Origin: a virus
IMG/VR virus record: IMGVR_UViG_3300034200_001443
Span: 1 to 64,000 of that record
DNA length: 64,000 nucleotides
Direction: 5' to 3' (one strand)
In this document: positions 55,001 through 63,988 of the stretch, piece by piece
Position numbering within the stretch: position 1 is the first letter of the stretch
Layout: each line of letters opens with the position of its first letter
The notes under the pieces: model-generated
Databases searched by the model: none
What the model was told of the DNA's origin: nothing
The model's input: the letters and a program-made list of their open reading frames with translations, nothing else
Translations under genes and position numbers: made by a program

Positions 55001-56851
55001 TGAAGTTTCAGGAGTCATTGCTTTTTCTTCTCCAGCAGAAGCTTTTAGAGGACGACCTTTAGAGTCAAGTTTAGGAGATTTAATTCCTCGTTCTTCAGTA
55101 ATTTTTTTTGTTTTTTCTGGATCTACAAAAGGATTATATTTACGACGAGTATCTGGTCCAGATTCAAGCCAAGGCTTAAGTATAGGAAGGTTGTATGCAT
55201 TTACTTCCTTAGTCCAATTAGTAAACTTTTCTGGGTAATACTTGTATAAAGGATTGTCTTTAGAAACTTCTTTTTCTACGTTTTGAGGTTGTTGAGGAAC
55301 TGCAGTTTGAGGAGTAGCTCTTAAATTAGAACTTGCAGGTGCTTGAGTTGGTTGTGGATCTGGAGACAGTCTTTGATCTGAAACCCATTGAGGATAATTA
55401 GTTAGCATTAAATTTAAATTTTGTGCGTTTAGTGAAGGAAGAGTTCCTGGCATACGGATAGGTGAATCCATAGGAGTACGAGGCTCACCAAGAATTCCAG
55501 ATGTATCTAATTCTCCTTCTGCAACTGAAGTAGGAATAGGAACGTATGACTCTGCTGGTTCCGTCATATTTGCAGCAATACTAATTAAATTTCCGTTATC
55601 AAGTTCTACTTGAGCAGTTTGTGTTTTAGCGTCAAGAGCACGAATGTTTCCTTGATATTCAGGACGGCCACCGATAATTACACGGCCACCCATCTTTGCA
55701 AACTTACCTGTTTTATCCCTTAACTGAGCAGATGCTTTTTGAGAGCGTTCTTCTGGAGTATAAATACCATCACCTTCACCAGAACTTGGAGTCTCTCCTG
55801 CAGCAGTTAAGCTGTCATCAAAGGAGTCCCATGAATCAGACATTTCATCTTGAAAAGCTAGATCATCTAACAAATCCATATCAATATCTGGGTAGGCTTC
55901 TTGATAAATTTTGCTTTCTTCTGGGTATAGCTTTTCTACCTTATGTGCAATAAATGGTTCGTTGTCGATAAGTGCTGCAATAAAAAGTGCAGTTTCTGTA
56001 TCTACTGGAACGTGTCCACAAGGTGTTTTATCGTTAGGGTTATCAAGAATTTTGTCGTACATAGACATATCAGCGTCTGGCATACCCATATCTTCCCAGT
56101 CGCCATCGTCCCACACATAAATGTGCCCTGCTGGTTCAATTCGATATAAGCGATCAATGCCAGATCCGTCTAAGCGAATACGAGCAAAAAACTCAATAAC
56201 ATTGTCTTCAGGCATTGTCTTTGAAACAATAAAAGAATCGTAATTAATTCTTTTTGGCATTTCAAAATCCATAGGATCTAATCCGCCAGCAGTAATTGAA
56301 TTTGATTTAGCCTTTTTATTTTCACGGTTTACAATTGCAGTAGCCCAAGACTTAGCCGCATCCCCACCCCAAAGAGCCCAAGCGATGCGGCCATTTGATG
56401 GGTAATTCTTTTGTCCCGGCTTGTAGCCAGTTCCCTTTTTATCTACTTCATGACGTGGGAAGTATTTGGCAATGTGTCGGACTTTTCTAATTCCGATTTG
56501 GCCACCCCGAGCAAGCGTGCGAGCGGTATTAAGCCCAACTGATGTTCCTCCTCTATCTTCTTCTTTGCGCCACTCAAGGCCGCGCTTTGCCTCAGCAACT
56601 ACTGAGTCAGGAATCGTATACATACGATCATTATTTGAAAAAACTTTAATATCTAAATTTGTAAGAGCTGCTGCTGCAAGTTCTACAGATGCTCCACTTG
56701 GACGGTTATTTTCTGAATCCCAATTAACTGCTGCAATAAGAGGCTCTTTAACGTCTAAAGCAACAACAAGGTTTTTTGACTCGTCTACTACAGCACCAAA
56801 AGTTTCAGATATGAAGAGAAATCTAGAGCCGTTACGACCAACGTAATCCAT
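52079..56851 (-). CDS. Capsid maturation protease polyprotein, 1590 aa
   Basis: Start at ATG 56851 (MDYVGRNGSR), overlapping the previous TAA (TAATG) with GAGGAGAG upstream; a 22-codon extension lies inside the upstream gene and is rejected. Domains in order: a helical domain (RHEVDKKGTGYKP...WALWGGDAAKSWA, about 85-170); an acidic domain; a Pro-rich linker region (about 350-560); a domain with NRGQAEKLRRYW...GDWTRCYRQLAKYMGPRAKGYC (703-770); the actinophage-type maturation protease (about 811-1250; GHIAAW with His1037, and GGHAS at 1086-1090); a DUF6582-like helix domain (SFPIRNPQDLKNAIRAYGRS); and a helical C-terminus. Short [ILM]TA[AG]G motifs sit at positions 186, 348, 701 and 809, close to domain borders. 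The protease would cut scaffold and capsid precursors during head maturation. Confidence 0.82.
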   Translation of the reverse strand: MDYVGRNGSRFLFISETFGAVVDESKNLVVALDVKEPLIAAVNWDSENNRPSGASVELAAAALTNLDIKVFSNNDRMYTIPDSVVAEAKRGLEWRKEEDRGGTSVGLNTARTLARGGQIGIRKVRHIAKYFPRHEVDKKGTGYKPGQKNYPSNGRIAWALWGGDAAKSWATAIVNRENKKAKSNSITAGGLDPMDFEMPKRINYDSFIVSKTMPEDNVIEFFARIRLDGSGIDRLYRIEPAGHIYVWDDGDWEDMGMPDADMSMYDKILDNPNDKTPCGHVPVDTETALFIAALIDNEPFIAHKVEKLYPEESKIYQEAYPDIDMDLLDDLAFQDEMSDSWDSFDDSLTAAGETPSSGEGDGIYTPEERSQKASAQLRDKTGKFAKMGGRVIIGGRPEYQGNIRALDAKTQTAQVELDNGNLISIAANMTEPAESYVPIPTSVAEGELDTSGILGEPRTPMDSPIRMPGTLPSLNAQNLNLMLTNYPQWVSDQRLSPDPQPTQAPASSNLRATPQTAVPQQPQNVEKEVSKDNPLYKYYPEKFTNWTKEVNAYNLPILKPWLESGPDTRRKYNPFVDPEKTKKITEERGIKSPKLDSKGRPLKASAGEEKAMTPETSDVPILHMAIVSPDDPQAVMDLVALVPASNKTIEPATYTRKDGKWILDSQILNDLRSATPPPVVVLDDKTLVDVLEQVDNKGESMTAAGGLDRNRGQAEKLRRYWLYGKGAAKIRWRTPGDWTRCYRQLAKYMGPRAKGYCALRHKEANGYWPGDKKNREMTSFSVDTLHNYDELLSTFIMRARAADAKARVMTAGGDMDYDQGSEFYIPLVIPEEVESGDGRVIVKDALSIRDLPLPLLWQIQTGEGHNGSVVVGKIVVMERVDGGIGNAKGYFDKGAYGQEAERLVRGGFIRGVSADLDQFEGDEEVQEVKETSDTKVESGKIKIKKARVMAVTLVPKPAFQECSIQLADELGGEEEEVNIPDGVYVEGVNPLDASALVACGMIAGAIPVNPPKEWFNDPKLTTATPLTVDDDGRVFGHIAAWNVDHIGMSMGTKPPRSRSKYAYFHTGVVRTDDGTDVPVGQLTLAGGHASLEASASEAVRHYDDTASAIADVHAGEDAYGIWVAGSVRPGSTPEQIRALRASAPSGDWRPIKNSLELVAVCQVNVPGFPIARARVASGSVMALVAAGASVLAQLKSDPLLEMKGRLEALERPQKEALVASANDARSRIQAFQNAQLSEQKALIAAKVSKIKVDSDLDYDYMTEMFDDDPENEMGVISRKTRMRLAEEGKALPDGSFPIRNPQDLKNAIRAYGRSRPGSRGKVKRHIMKRAIGLNREEIIPESWKGAASNLDEIVETMKTRATFAAASMNSEAVFSTQEFAEDPIEEEIADLTDEEIEALKTEAKARKDQENDGISRDEDGRAKYTPETQPRDASGKFRQVLARIKQDLGTSGLDRVLDKIAEAENFDSTGDYAGAAKAAGDLLGIIDRLDSGALNAEALENVRISAGELGKVIANLPFAFGEDAEKIRFSDVPPALRDLMKDMITRVEDKIGQEDADEATEGLKKFISGSDLYNQSEISSQMAKLLRLLT

Positions 56852-57561
56852 TATTTGCTCTCCTCTGTAACTGGTCCACCAGCGACCCATGCACGACATG
56901 TGCGGGATGCAGCGCATTTAAAGTCGAATGCTTCACAATACCCTAAATCTCCAGCTTCGATTGAGCCCCAAGCATCATTTCCTTCTTCATTTCCAAGCCC
57001 AGAAGCAATACAATCCAGCATCCTTGGGGTCTGAATAAACACGGCACAATTGCCGCAAAGTTGTTTCTTTGCAGTCTCTTTATCGACAGACCATTCATCT
57101 GCAATTGCTTCCCAATACTCATCGTTTGGTTCTAGAGGATTAAGGGGTCCATACATAGCGGTGTCAATAGCGTTTTTACGGTTATCAAGATTAATGCCAA
57201 TATCTTGAGTAGCTGGAGGGCATCCTTCAGATGTCTCAACAGCTGCTGTCATCGATCTACCTTCGATAGAATAAGCTACTTCATACTTTTTAACATTGTC
57301 ATATGTTAAAGGAGTTTTAGTAGCACTGGCATTATCAAACATTTCTGTAACTATTTTGTAGTCTTCTGGGAGAATGTCCATAATAGACATATTTTCCAAA
57401 CTCTCATCGTCTTCGGATAGCAGTTCCCATTGATTGTTTATTCGAGTAAAAATTCCGTAATCTTCTGTATAAAAAATTTGTTGAAGAATAATGTTGTCAC
57501 CATTTGAGTAGACTAATGAGACACCCTCTTTAGGGTACTCTTTAGCGGAAGAGATCTTCAT
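56851..57561 (-). CDS. Hypothetical protein with six-Cys C-terminal domain (Fe-S candidate)
   Basis: 236 residues, start overlapping the 42-aa gene (ATGA), stop overlapping the protease start (TAATG). The N-terminal 100 residues are a mixed alpha/beta domain (EGVSLVYSNGDNIILQQIFYTEDYGIF). At residue 104 the motif MTAAVE resembles the putative cleavage motifs of the next gene. The C-terminal domain has CGNC, then LDCIAS, then GYCEAFDFKCAASRTCRAW, a cysteine layout reminiscent of high-potential iron-sulfur proteins (HiPIP), plus one upstream Cys in EGCPPATQ. Fe-S binding is inferred only. Being in the head operon, it may be a minor head protein. Confidence 0.6.
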   Translation of the reverse strand: MKISSAKEYPKEGVSLVYSNGDNIILQQIFYTEDYGIFTRINNQWELLSEDDESLENMSIMDILPEDYKIVTEMFDNASATKTPLTYDNVKKYEVAYSIEGRSMTAAVETSEGCPPATQDIGINLDNRKNAIDTAMYGPLNPLEPNDEYWEAIADEWSVDKETAKKQLCGNCAVFIQTPRMLDCIASGLGNEEGNDAWGSIEAGDLGYCEAFDFKCAASRTCRAWVAGGPVTEESK

Positions 57562-57686
57562 AGTTCCTCCATTTCGTCTTCATCTGCCTCGACAGCGTTA
57601 GGGTCTGACTCGGCAATATCCATCAACTTTTTATAAGCTGCGGCAACGAGCTCAGCATACTTTTCTTTATCTGACTTAGTAACCAT
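57558..57686 (-). CDS. Small acidic hypothetical protein, 42 aa
   Basis: MVTKSDKEKYAELVAAAY is the start, ending DEDEMEEL. ATG 57686 overlaps the stop of the 2100-residue gene (TAATG) and follows GAAAGGACTGTATA; its TGA overlaps the next ATG (ATGA). One amphipathic helix followed by an acidic tail, with no recognisable domain. The tight overlaps on both sides are good evidence for translation, and coupling may be its main purpose. Confidence 0.65.
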   Translation of the reverse strand: MVTKSDKEKYAELVAAAYKKLMDIAESDPNAVEADEDEMEEL

Positions 57687-60600
57687 TATACAGTCCTTTC
57701 ATCTTTGTTTTCAGGTTCAGCTTTTTTCTCTGCAGCAATCTCTTCTCCAGTTTTACCTTCACTTCCAACTCCGCTGCCAATTGGATTGCCGTCTTCATCG
57801 ACAGGACCTTCTGGCTCTTCTTGCTTTCCAAGCATATGGTCAACTGCTCTTTGAGCTTGTTTTGCTGCTTTAACGATCATCTGTGGATTATTTTTTACAG
57901 CTGGTAGCCAAGACTTGGCATATGCTGCAACGTTTTCGAAGTCAATTTTTACACCAAGACGACCTGCAACAAGTGCAACGGTAATTTCTGCAATAAGCTC
58001 TTCTTCACCACGGCTTTCTAAGTGCTTTCCATAATTGTCCAGAAGTTCTGTTCTATCCAAACGTGACCTATGACCAGTGCTATGCGCTAATTCGTGAACA
58101 AGAGTTTCAAAGAATGATTGCTCAGACTTGAACTGCTCACGTTGTGGAAGCTTAATAATGTCATCTATAGGGCTATAGAAAGCTTGATCTTGAGCTACAA
58201 ATAGAATTTCTGGCTTGTCTTTGTATGCTTCAAGAATTGCTGTTTCGCCTTCTGTAACTGGAATTGGTTCTCCCTTTACAATTGCTGGAAGATCAATATT
58301 CTCAGCTTGCTCTACGTTAAAGACTGTACGAATTGTAGGTGGTCGATAGACACGAACTTTTTCTTTTGTACCGTCTGGCTTTTCAACCTCTTTAAATATT
58401 TGTGGCCAGTGGATAACTTGAGTTCCCTTTTCACCACGACGAATATTTCCGCCAAGTTTTTCTGCTTTATTGTATGTAAGGAATCTGTTGTCTGTCCAGC
58501 CATTCTTTTCCATAGCTGCCCATAAAACAAGGATGTTTGATCCTTCATAAGTTTTACCTGTAGCAACGCTAGTTGGAAGGAATCCTCCACCAGTCCAAGG
58601 CTTTTGCCATGGGACAGTTCCTCTTTCGATTGCTTCAATAATTGCATTAGCAACTTTTTCAACAGCTGGATCAATTTTTTCAGCTGTTTTAACAGTGCTT
58701 TCATTAAACTCATCTTCAGTTACTTTTTCAGTAGGAAGAGCCATTCCCATAGCTGTTTCTACGGCAGTTGGCTTCTTTGGAGACTCGTCTTCATCTTCAG
58801 TGTATTCTTTAATCCAATTAAGTGGACCTGGATCTAACTTTTTCTGTGCACGAGTAAGTGCAACATATGCAAGACGAAGTTCCTCGTCTACTGGCATTTC
58901 AAGTTCGCCAGTTTTTTTGTTTGTACGAGGACCCCAGAAGTCATCAAAAATACGAACGTTGTTCCACTGTAAGCCCTTTGACTTATGTGCAGTGGTTACA
59001 ATTACATCAATTTCATCTTCTTCTTCACCTGCATCAGGTGCAAAACCTCCTACACCTCTGCGTAGGTCATTAATAGCTTTTTGACGATCTAAATCGTCTT
59101 CAACTTCTTTAAACCACTGCTTACCTGTCGCATCCCAACGGAAATTTTGATCTTTAATTTTGTCCTTACCTTTAAATGTTCCATTACCAGAAAGACGAAT
59201 TGCTTTATCTTTAACTTCATAATTAATACCTTCTCCAATAGAACCCTTAGCTCCATCTTCAGCTTGATCTAAAGTAATCTTCTTAAAATCAGATGATGGT
59301 TTTAGGTCTTTCTTTTCAGACTCAGGTGTAGCAACCTTTACTCTGCTAAGAATATCTTTAATAGATCCAATTCCATTTTGTACAACTAAATCGTATAGGG
59401 CTTTTACTTTTCTACCTTCGCCCTTTTCAACAGCTTCTTTTACCTCAGACCAATTTTTAAATTCTGCAAGATCTGGGTGCATTGTTGGCTTTTTAAACTT
59501 TGTCTGGTCTCCTATAAGCCATGAAGCACTAAGAACAAGGCTTTCTAATTCGTCTTTTGTTCCTTTTGTAATTCCAACAACCTTGCCAGCATCAAGAAGT
59601 TCAATCATTGCTCGGAATCCACCAGAGTTAGTACGGGTGATTACAACATCTGGATCTTCCATTCCATCTACTACTTCACCTTTTGACCCAGAACCTTCAA
59701 CGCGGTACTTAGAATCAAGTTGAGTAAGGAAGCGATTTGCCATTCCAGCAATTTCAGGGCCAAAACGGAAAGATTGAGTTAGTGGAAGATCCCATTTAGC
59801 TGTTGTCCTATCTAACTGGTCTTCTGCTCCACGGAATGCATAGATTGCTTGGTTTCCATCGCCAACATAAACTTTTTGAATAGTTTGATCGGCAATAACC
59901 TTTGCAATAACTGGGTTAATGTCTTGAGCTTCATCAAAAAAGATTACATCTGCTGGAGTTTTCATTCCAGAGCCAATAGAACCTAAATCTGGATTGCTTA
60001 ACGCCCAAATTTTTGTAATGTGAGCATTGTTGATACCAAATACTCCTGCAGGACTGTTTAGATCGTCCCAATAAGCATTGGCATACTCTACAAATGAGCG
60101 AGGAACTTCATCAAGCTCTTCTGTAAAATGTTTAGCACCAAGCTCATCGTCTGCGCTAATTGAAAAGTTATTAACTGCTTGCTTAATTATTGCTGGGATT
60201 TCTCGTGAAGAAAGACTTACTTCTACACCCTTAAGTTTTACACCAGTTGGTTTGATTCCAAGCTCGTCTGCAATATCTTCAGCACGAAGCTTCATATTTG
60301 CAGTTTTACCCTTTTGGTTTAAAAATTTTTGACGAATATCGTTGCTTACACCTTGGAAAGCAATTGAATCACCTGTGCGTGATTCAACATTTTTAGGCAT
60401 CTTGCCTTCTGCTTCCATCTGTACTGTTTTGTTAAATGCAATATAAACAATCTTTTTCTTAGGTTGTTCCTCAAGAAGTCGACGAGCAGCAAGTGTGAGT
60501 GTGCTTGTTTTACCTGTACCAGCTAAGGCACGAACAACGACGTTATCACCAGTCATAATTGCTGTAACTACATTTCGTTGCTCGGCTGTAGGAGGGAATT

Positions 60601-63600
60601 TTTCTCCTGCATATTCGTAGTTATCTTCTGGAAGAGCGTTAGGAACAGCTGAACCTTCTTCAGAAAGCGGTGCCATGTCATAAACTTCAGCTCCCATGTC
60701 TGGAAGTGCCATACCCATTGGAGTTTCTGGAGTATCTTCAGGTTTTCTCCAAACCTTTACCTTATCTGTTAAAAGGTAAACGTCGCCGCCGCCTCCTCTA
60801 GAACCTCTAGTTTTTTTGCCAGTATAAACTTTGTCGTCTCTAATCATCATCTTATGAATCGTAGTTTTTCCACTAGGGTCTAGCTTGTCTCCAGGCTTAA
60901 GATCCTTTGCATCAACTATTGATGAAACTAAACCTCTGGTAGTAGGACCTTCTGGAATAGACATTCCCATTCCCATATCTTCCACACCAGAAGAAAGGAT
61001 GTTATCTCCATCATCAAGGTTAAATACTTCTAAGCTGCTAGCACTAACATTTTCTCTTCTCTTAGTGTCATCATATCTGACCTTGAGATAATTTTTGTAT
61101 TTATTTTTTCCGTACTCTTCCCAGAAAACCGACACTGTTCCAGTTCTTCCATTTTTAACGTTTCTAACTCTATCTCCAGCTTTTATGGCTACGTTGTTAG
61201 CGTCTATGTGGAACTTAGAAGAGCCTTCTCGTGCAATAACCTGATCTTTAATTGTTTCGTCAATATTAAGATCCTTAATTGCTTCTTTAACTTTTTTACC
61301 AGACTTAGCTCCAGATGTAATAGTTTCAATAGCATCTGCAACAACTGAAGCCGCTTGAGGGTCTGTAACCTCTTGACCCTTGACTGGCTTTTGTTTTTCT
61401 GAAATTTTTGGAGTAGGGTCGCTTGGTATTGGTTTTGGCAGAATGTCTTTAATATCTTCAGGTTTAATTTTGCCAATAGAAGATCTACGACGAACTACTC
61501 CTCTAAGTACTTTTCCTCTAGCCCAACCAACTCCTGGAGTTGAAGAAGGTTCTACACGTTCTGAAAAAGGTTTTCCATCTCTTAATCTCTTGCGATAAAT
61601 AATAAGTTTGTCAGAGTTTTCTGGGTCAATTTGAATATCTACAACTTCAACTAATCCTGATGTACCTTCAAGAATATCTCCAATTTGTAGTTCGTCAACT
61701 ACAACAGATCCTCCACCATTAACTGCATAGGTATTCTCATCATCAAGTGCCCAAGCTTCGTTAATAATGTCTCCGAATATAGAAACGTGAGCGTAATCTG
61801 TTACTTTATCTGTAGGTCCATCTGAACCAAAGGTTGATGGTGAAACAGCTTCAGGTTGATCTCCTTGGGCTTTAAAGTCAGCTAAATCTTTTTCATATTG
61901 TTCAAGTTTACTTTCATATTCTGCCTTACGCAGTTCTGGCTCAAATTCTCTATTTTCTGGTTTCATTTTCTTAAGAAGATCTTCTAAAACTATTGGAAGA
62001 ACTTCAGAATCTGTCACGGCATTGTGCCACTGCTTATCTTTTGCATCAACTCCAGCCTTCTTTGCAACAGTTACAAGAGAACTACCTCTAGCAACACCTT
62101 TATTAGCAGCATCTATTTCAATAGTGTCAATAACTCCACCGAAAGAATACTCAATTCCAAATTTTTTGGCCCACTTTTCAAAAGTGTTTGTATCAAATTC
62201 TGCGTTATGAGCAACTAAAATTGCGTCTTTTCCAATAAATTCTGCAAATTTACGAAGCTGATCTTCAATGCTTGGTTGAGTAGATAACCACTCGTCATCA
62301 ACTTTTACACCTTTATTGTCAATAACTTTTTCTGGATTTAGAGCTCTATTGCCATTTTCATCAAGGTAAGGCTCTACTATTCTAGTTTTTCCTACATACC
62401 GTTCTTTTGTGTAGTAGTAGTCATCTAGAGGTTGTCCAGGATTCATAAAGAGATCTATTTCGCCAACTTTTTTACCTTTTTCATATAAAGATGCAGCAAG
62501 TTGAATAGGTGCATCTGGATCATCATAATCAAAACGACCAGTGCCTACCGTTTCAAAGTCAAAGTAAACAACTCTTTCGTCTTTAAGAGCTTCCCAAATA
62601 GCAGCGCCATCTTTTAGTTTTGTTAGTTTTTCAGCTGACCCGAAAAATGCTGGTCTGTTTGGACGATCAGGCTTGCTTAAAGCAGGAGATACTGATGGTT
62701 TGTAATCCTTACCTGCTTCTCTGCGGGCTTCTTCAATTTCAGCTCTCTTTTCAAAATATTCTTTGCCCTTTAAAGTTCCATTTGGAATTCTTTCAATTTC
62801 TGGTTTGTCACCAGATTTTGGCATATTAGCTTCAGACTCTCCTCTGATAGCGCTAATTATTGCTCCTTCATTCCAATCATTCTCTTGGATTGTATGTCCA
62901 GGATAGTAACCACGAACAATTGCTTTTATTTCTACTTCGCCATTGTCTGGTCTTACATATTCTCTCGTTTCTTCAAGAACTTCTGTTACAACAAAGAAAC
63001 GTTCTAATTCTTTAGTTTTTTCATTTACGCTAAATGTAATATCTCCTGGTTTAAGGTCCCTAGCTTTAACCGAAACAATAGAAGCTCTAGGAGCTTGAGC
63101 AGTAGATACAGACTCGACGTCTGTTGGAGGAGTCCATGTTGATTTACGACGATCCAACTCTTCATCGTATTTGGCTCTTGCTTCATTGTAGCCTGGGCTA
63201 TCCCCTCTAAAATCTTCACGCTTTGGTTGACGAAGTTCTGGTAAGTCTCCCTTTTCTGGAGGAGTTGCACCACGATAAACATCAAACAATGTGTCATCTG
63301 CCCAAAGCTTGCTTGATTGTTCAACAGATCCTGGGTAGTAGCCGCTAACAATTGATGCTGGTACTTCTACGCCTTTAACTGTCTTCTTATACCCACCTTC
63401 AACATTTGTAATTGTGAAGAAATCATTGACAGTTACATCGCCTGGTTGAAGATCTGCGCCACGAACTGAGGTCTTAATTGGCTTTGAAGCTTCTGGAGTT
63501 ACTTCTTCAGTTGTAGAAGTTTCTTCAGTAGGAACCTCTACTGACTCTGCTGGTCTCTCACCAAGAACAATTTCATCAATTATTCTGGTAACTTCATCTA

Positions 63601-63988
63601 GCTCATCTTTAAGAGCTTTTTTCTGAGCTGGAGTTGTTTCTTCGGAAAGATCTGCTCTATCAATCTTTCTTTGTATTTTGCGACGTCTGTCAACAAGTGC
63701 TTTAAGAACTTCTTTATCTTTAACGGAAAGAGGAGTTGGTTTTTCTTCAGCTACTTTTGGAGTCTCTTCTTCGGTTGAAGTTTCTTCAGGCTTATCTTCA
63801 GATTCTTCGAGAAGTTTGTCTTCACGCTCTTTACGTTTTCTAGCACGAGCATCAGCCAGCTTGCGACTTCTTTCTTTTCGCTCGTTTTGATCAGCAATAA
63901 TGGCATCCATCTCGTCATAATAAAGATTTAACATATCAATCATGTCTTGATCAGAAAGATTTTCTAGTTTTTTCTTATAATCTTTCAT
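57686..63988 (-). CDS. Giant multidomain protein: DEDDh exonuclease, UvrD-like helicase, ArdC antirestriction peptidase
   Basis: At least 2100 residues; the frame is open to the window edge, no ribosome site precedes ATG 63988, and the true start may lie outside. Domains in order: charged coiled coil (1-160); two beta modules with ARDLKPGD-type starts (about 170-400); a DEDDh exonuclease (Asp477, Glu479, Asp599, His655, Asp660; VVYFDFETVGTG, AHNAEFD, HNAVTDSE); more small beta modules to about 1090; an SF1A UvrD/PcrA-type helicase (AGTGKT with Lys1160; FFDEAQD 1351-1357; GDGNQAIYAFRGA; TTAHKSKGLQW; YVALTRAQKK); an ArdC-like ssDNA-binding domain (GTVPWQKPW) and zincin HELAHSTGH (His1965, Glu1966, His1969). 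MGMALP-type motifs flank the helicase at 1091 and 1747. It sits with head genes, so packaging and injection with the DNA is my inference. Confidence 0.82.
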   Translation of the reverse strand: MKDYKKKLENLSDQDMIDMLNLYYDEMDAIIADQNERKERSRKLADARARKRKEREDKLLEESEDKPEETSTEEETPKVAEEKPTPLSVKDKEVLKALVDRRRKIQRKIDRADLSEETTPAQKKALKDELDEVTRIIDEIVLGERPAESVEVPTEETSTTEEVTPEASKPIKTSVRGADLQPGDVTVNDFFTITNVEGGYKKTVKGVEVPASIVSGYYPGSVEQSSKLWADDTLFDVYRGATPPEKGDLPELRQPKREDFRGDSPGYNEARAKYDEELDRRKSTWTPPTDVESVSTAQAPRASIVSVKARDLKPGDITFSVNEKTKELERFFVVTEVLEETREYVRPDNGEVEIKAIVRGYYPGHTIQENDWNEGAIISAIRGESEANMPKSGDKPEIERIPNGTLKGKEYFEKRAEIEEARREAGKDYKPSVSPALSKPDRPNRPAFFGSAEKLTKLKDGAAIWEALKDERVVYFDFETVGTGRFDYDDPDAPIQLAASLYEKGKKVGEIDLFMNPGQPLDDYYYTKERYVGKTRIVEPYLDENGNRALNPEKVIDNKGVKVDDEWLSTQPSIEDQLRKFAEFIGKDAILVAHNAEFDTNTFEKWAKKFGIEYSFGGVIDTIEIDAANKGVARGSSLVTVAKKAGVDAKDKQWHNAVTDSEVLPIVLEDLLKKMKPENREFEPELRKAEYESKLEQYEKDLADFKAQGDQPEAVSPSTFGSDGPTDKVTDYAHVSIFGDIINEAWALDDENTYAVNGGGSVVVDELQIGDILEGTSGLVEVVDIQIDPENSDKLIIYRKRLRDGKPFSERVEPSSTPGVGWARGKVLRGVVRRRSSIGKIKPEDIKDILPKPIPSDPTPKISEKQKPVKGQEVTDPQAASVVADAIETITSGAKSGKKVKEAIKDLNIDETIKDQVIAREGSSKFHIDANNVAIKAGDRVRNVKNGRTGTVSVFWEEYGKNKYKNYLKVRYDDTKRRENVSASSLEVFNLDDGDNILSSGVEDMGMGMSIPEGPTTRGLVSSIVDAKDLKPGDKLDPSGKTTIHKMMIRDDKVYTGKKTRGSRGGGGDVYLLTDKVKVWRKPEDTPETPMGMALPDMGAEVYDMAPLSEEGSAVPNALPEDNYEYAGEKFPPTAEQRNVVTAIMTGDNVVVRALAGTGKTSTLTLAARRLLEEQPKKKIVYIAFNKTVQMEAEGKMPKNVESRTGDSIAFQGVSNDIRQKFLNQKGKTANMKLRAEDIADELGIKPTGVKLKGVEVSLSSREIPAIIKQAVNNFSISADDELGAKHFTEELDEVPRSFVEYANAYWDDLNSPAGVFGINNAHITKIWALSNPDLGSIGSGMKTPADVIFFDEAQDINPVIAKVIADQTIQKVYVGDGNQAIYAFRGAEDQLDRTTAKWDLPLTQSFRFGPEIAGMANRFLTQLDSKYRVEGSGSKGEVVDGMEDPDVVITRTNSGGFRAMIELLDAGKVVGITKGTKDELESLVLSASWLIGDQTKFKKPTMHPDLAEFKNWSEVKEAVEKGEGRKVKALYDLVVQNGIGSIKDILSRVKVATPESEKKDLKPSSDFKKITLDQAEDGAKGSIGEGINYEVKDKAIRLSGNGTFKGKDKIKDQNFRWDATGKQWFKEVEDDLDRQKAINDLRRGVGGFAPDAGEEEDEIDVIVTTAHKSKGLQWNNVRIFDDFWGPRTNKKTGELEMPVDEELRLAYVALTRAQKKLDPGPLNWIKEYTEDEDESPKKPTAVETAMGMALPTEKVTEDEFNESTVKTAEKIDPAVEKVANAIIEAIERGTVPWQKPWTGGGFLPTSVATGKTYEGSNILVLWAAMEKNGWTDNRFLTYNKAEKLGGNIRRGEKGTQVIHWPQIFKEVEKPDGTKEKVRVYRPPTIRTVFNVEQAENIDLPAIVKGEPIPVTEGETAILEAYKDKPEILFVAQDQAFYSPIDDIIKLPQREQFKSEQSFFETLVHELAHSTGHRSRLDRTELLDNYGKHLESRGEEELIAEITVALVAGRLGVKIDFENVAAYAKSWLPAVKNNPQMIVKAAKQAQRAVDHMLGKQEEPEGPVDEDGNPIGSGVGSEGKTGEEIAAEKKAEPENKDERTV

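Noticed and set aside
61640-61770. Intein/Hint-like signature (VVVDELQIGDILEG) in the 2100-residue protein
   Set aside because: No catalytic Cys or Ser at a splice start, no Hint His or C-terminal HN, and similar PGD-type beta modules recur elsewhere in the same protein.
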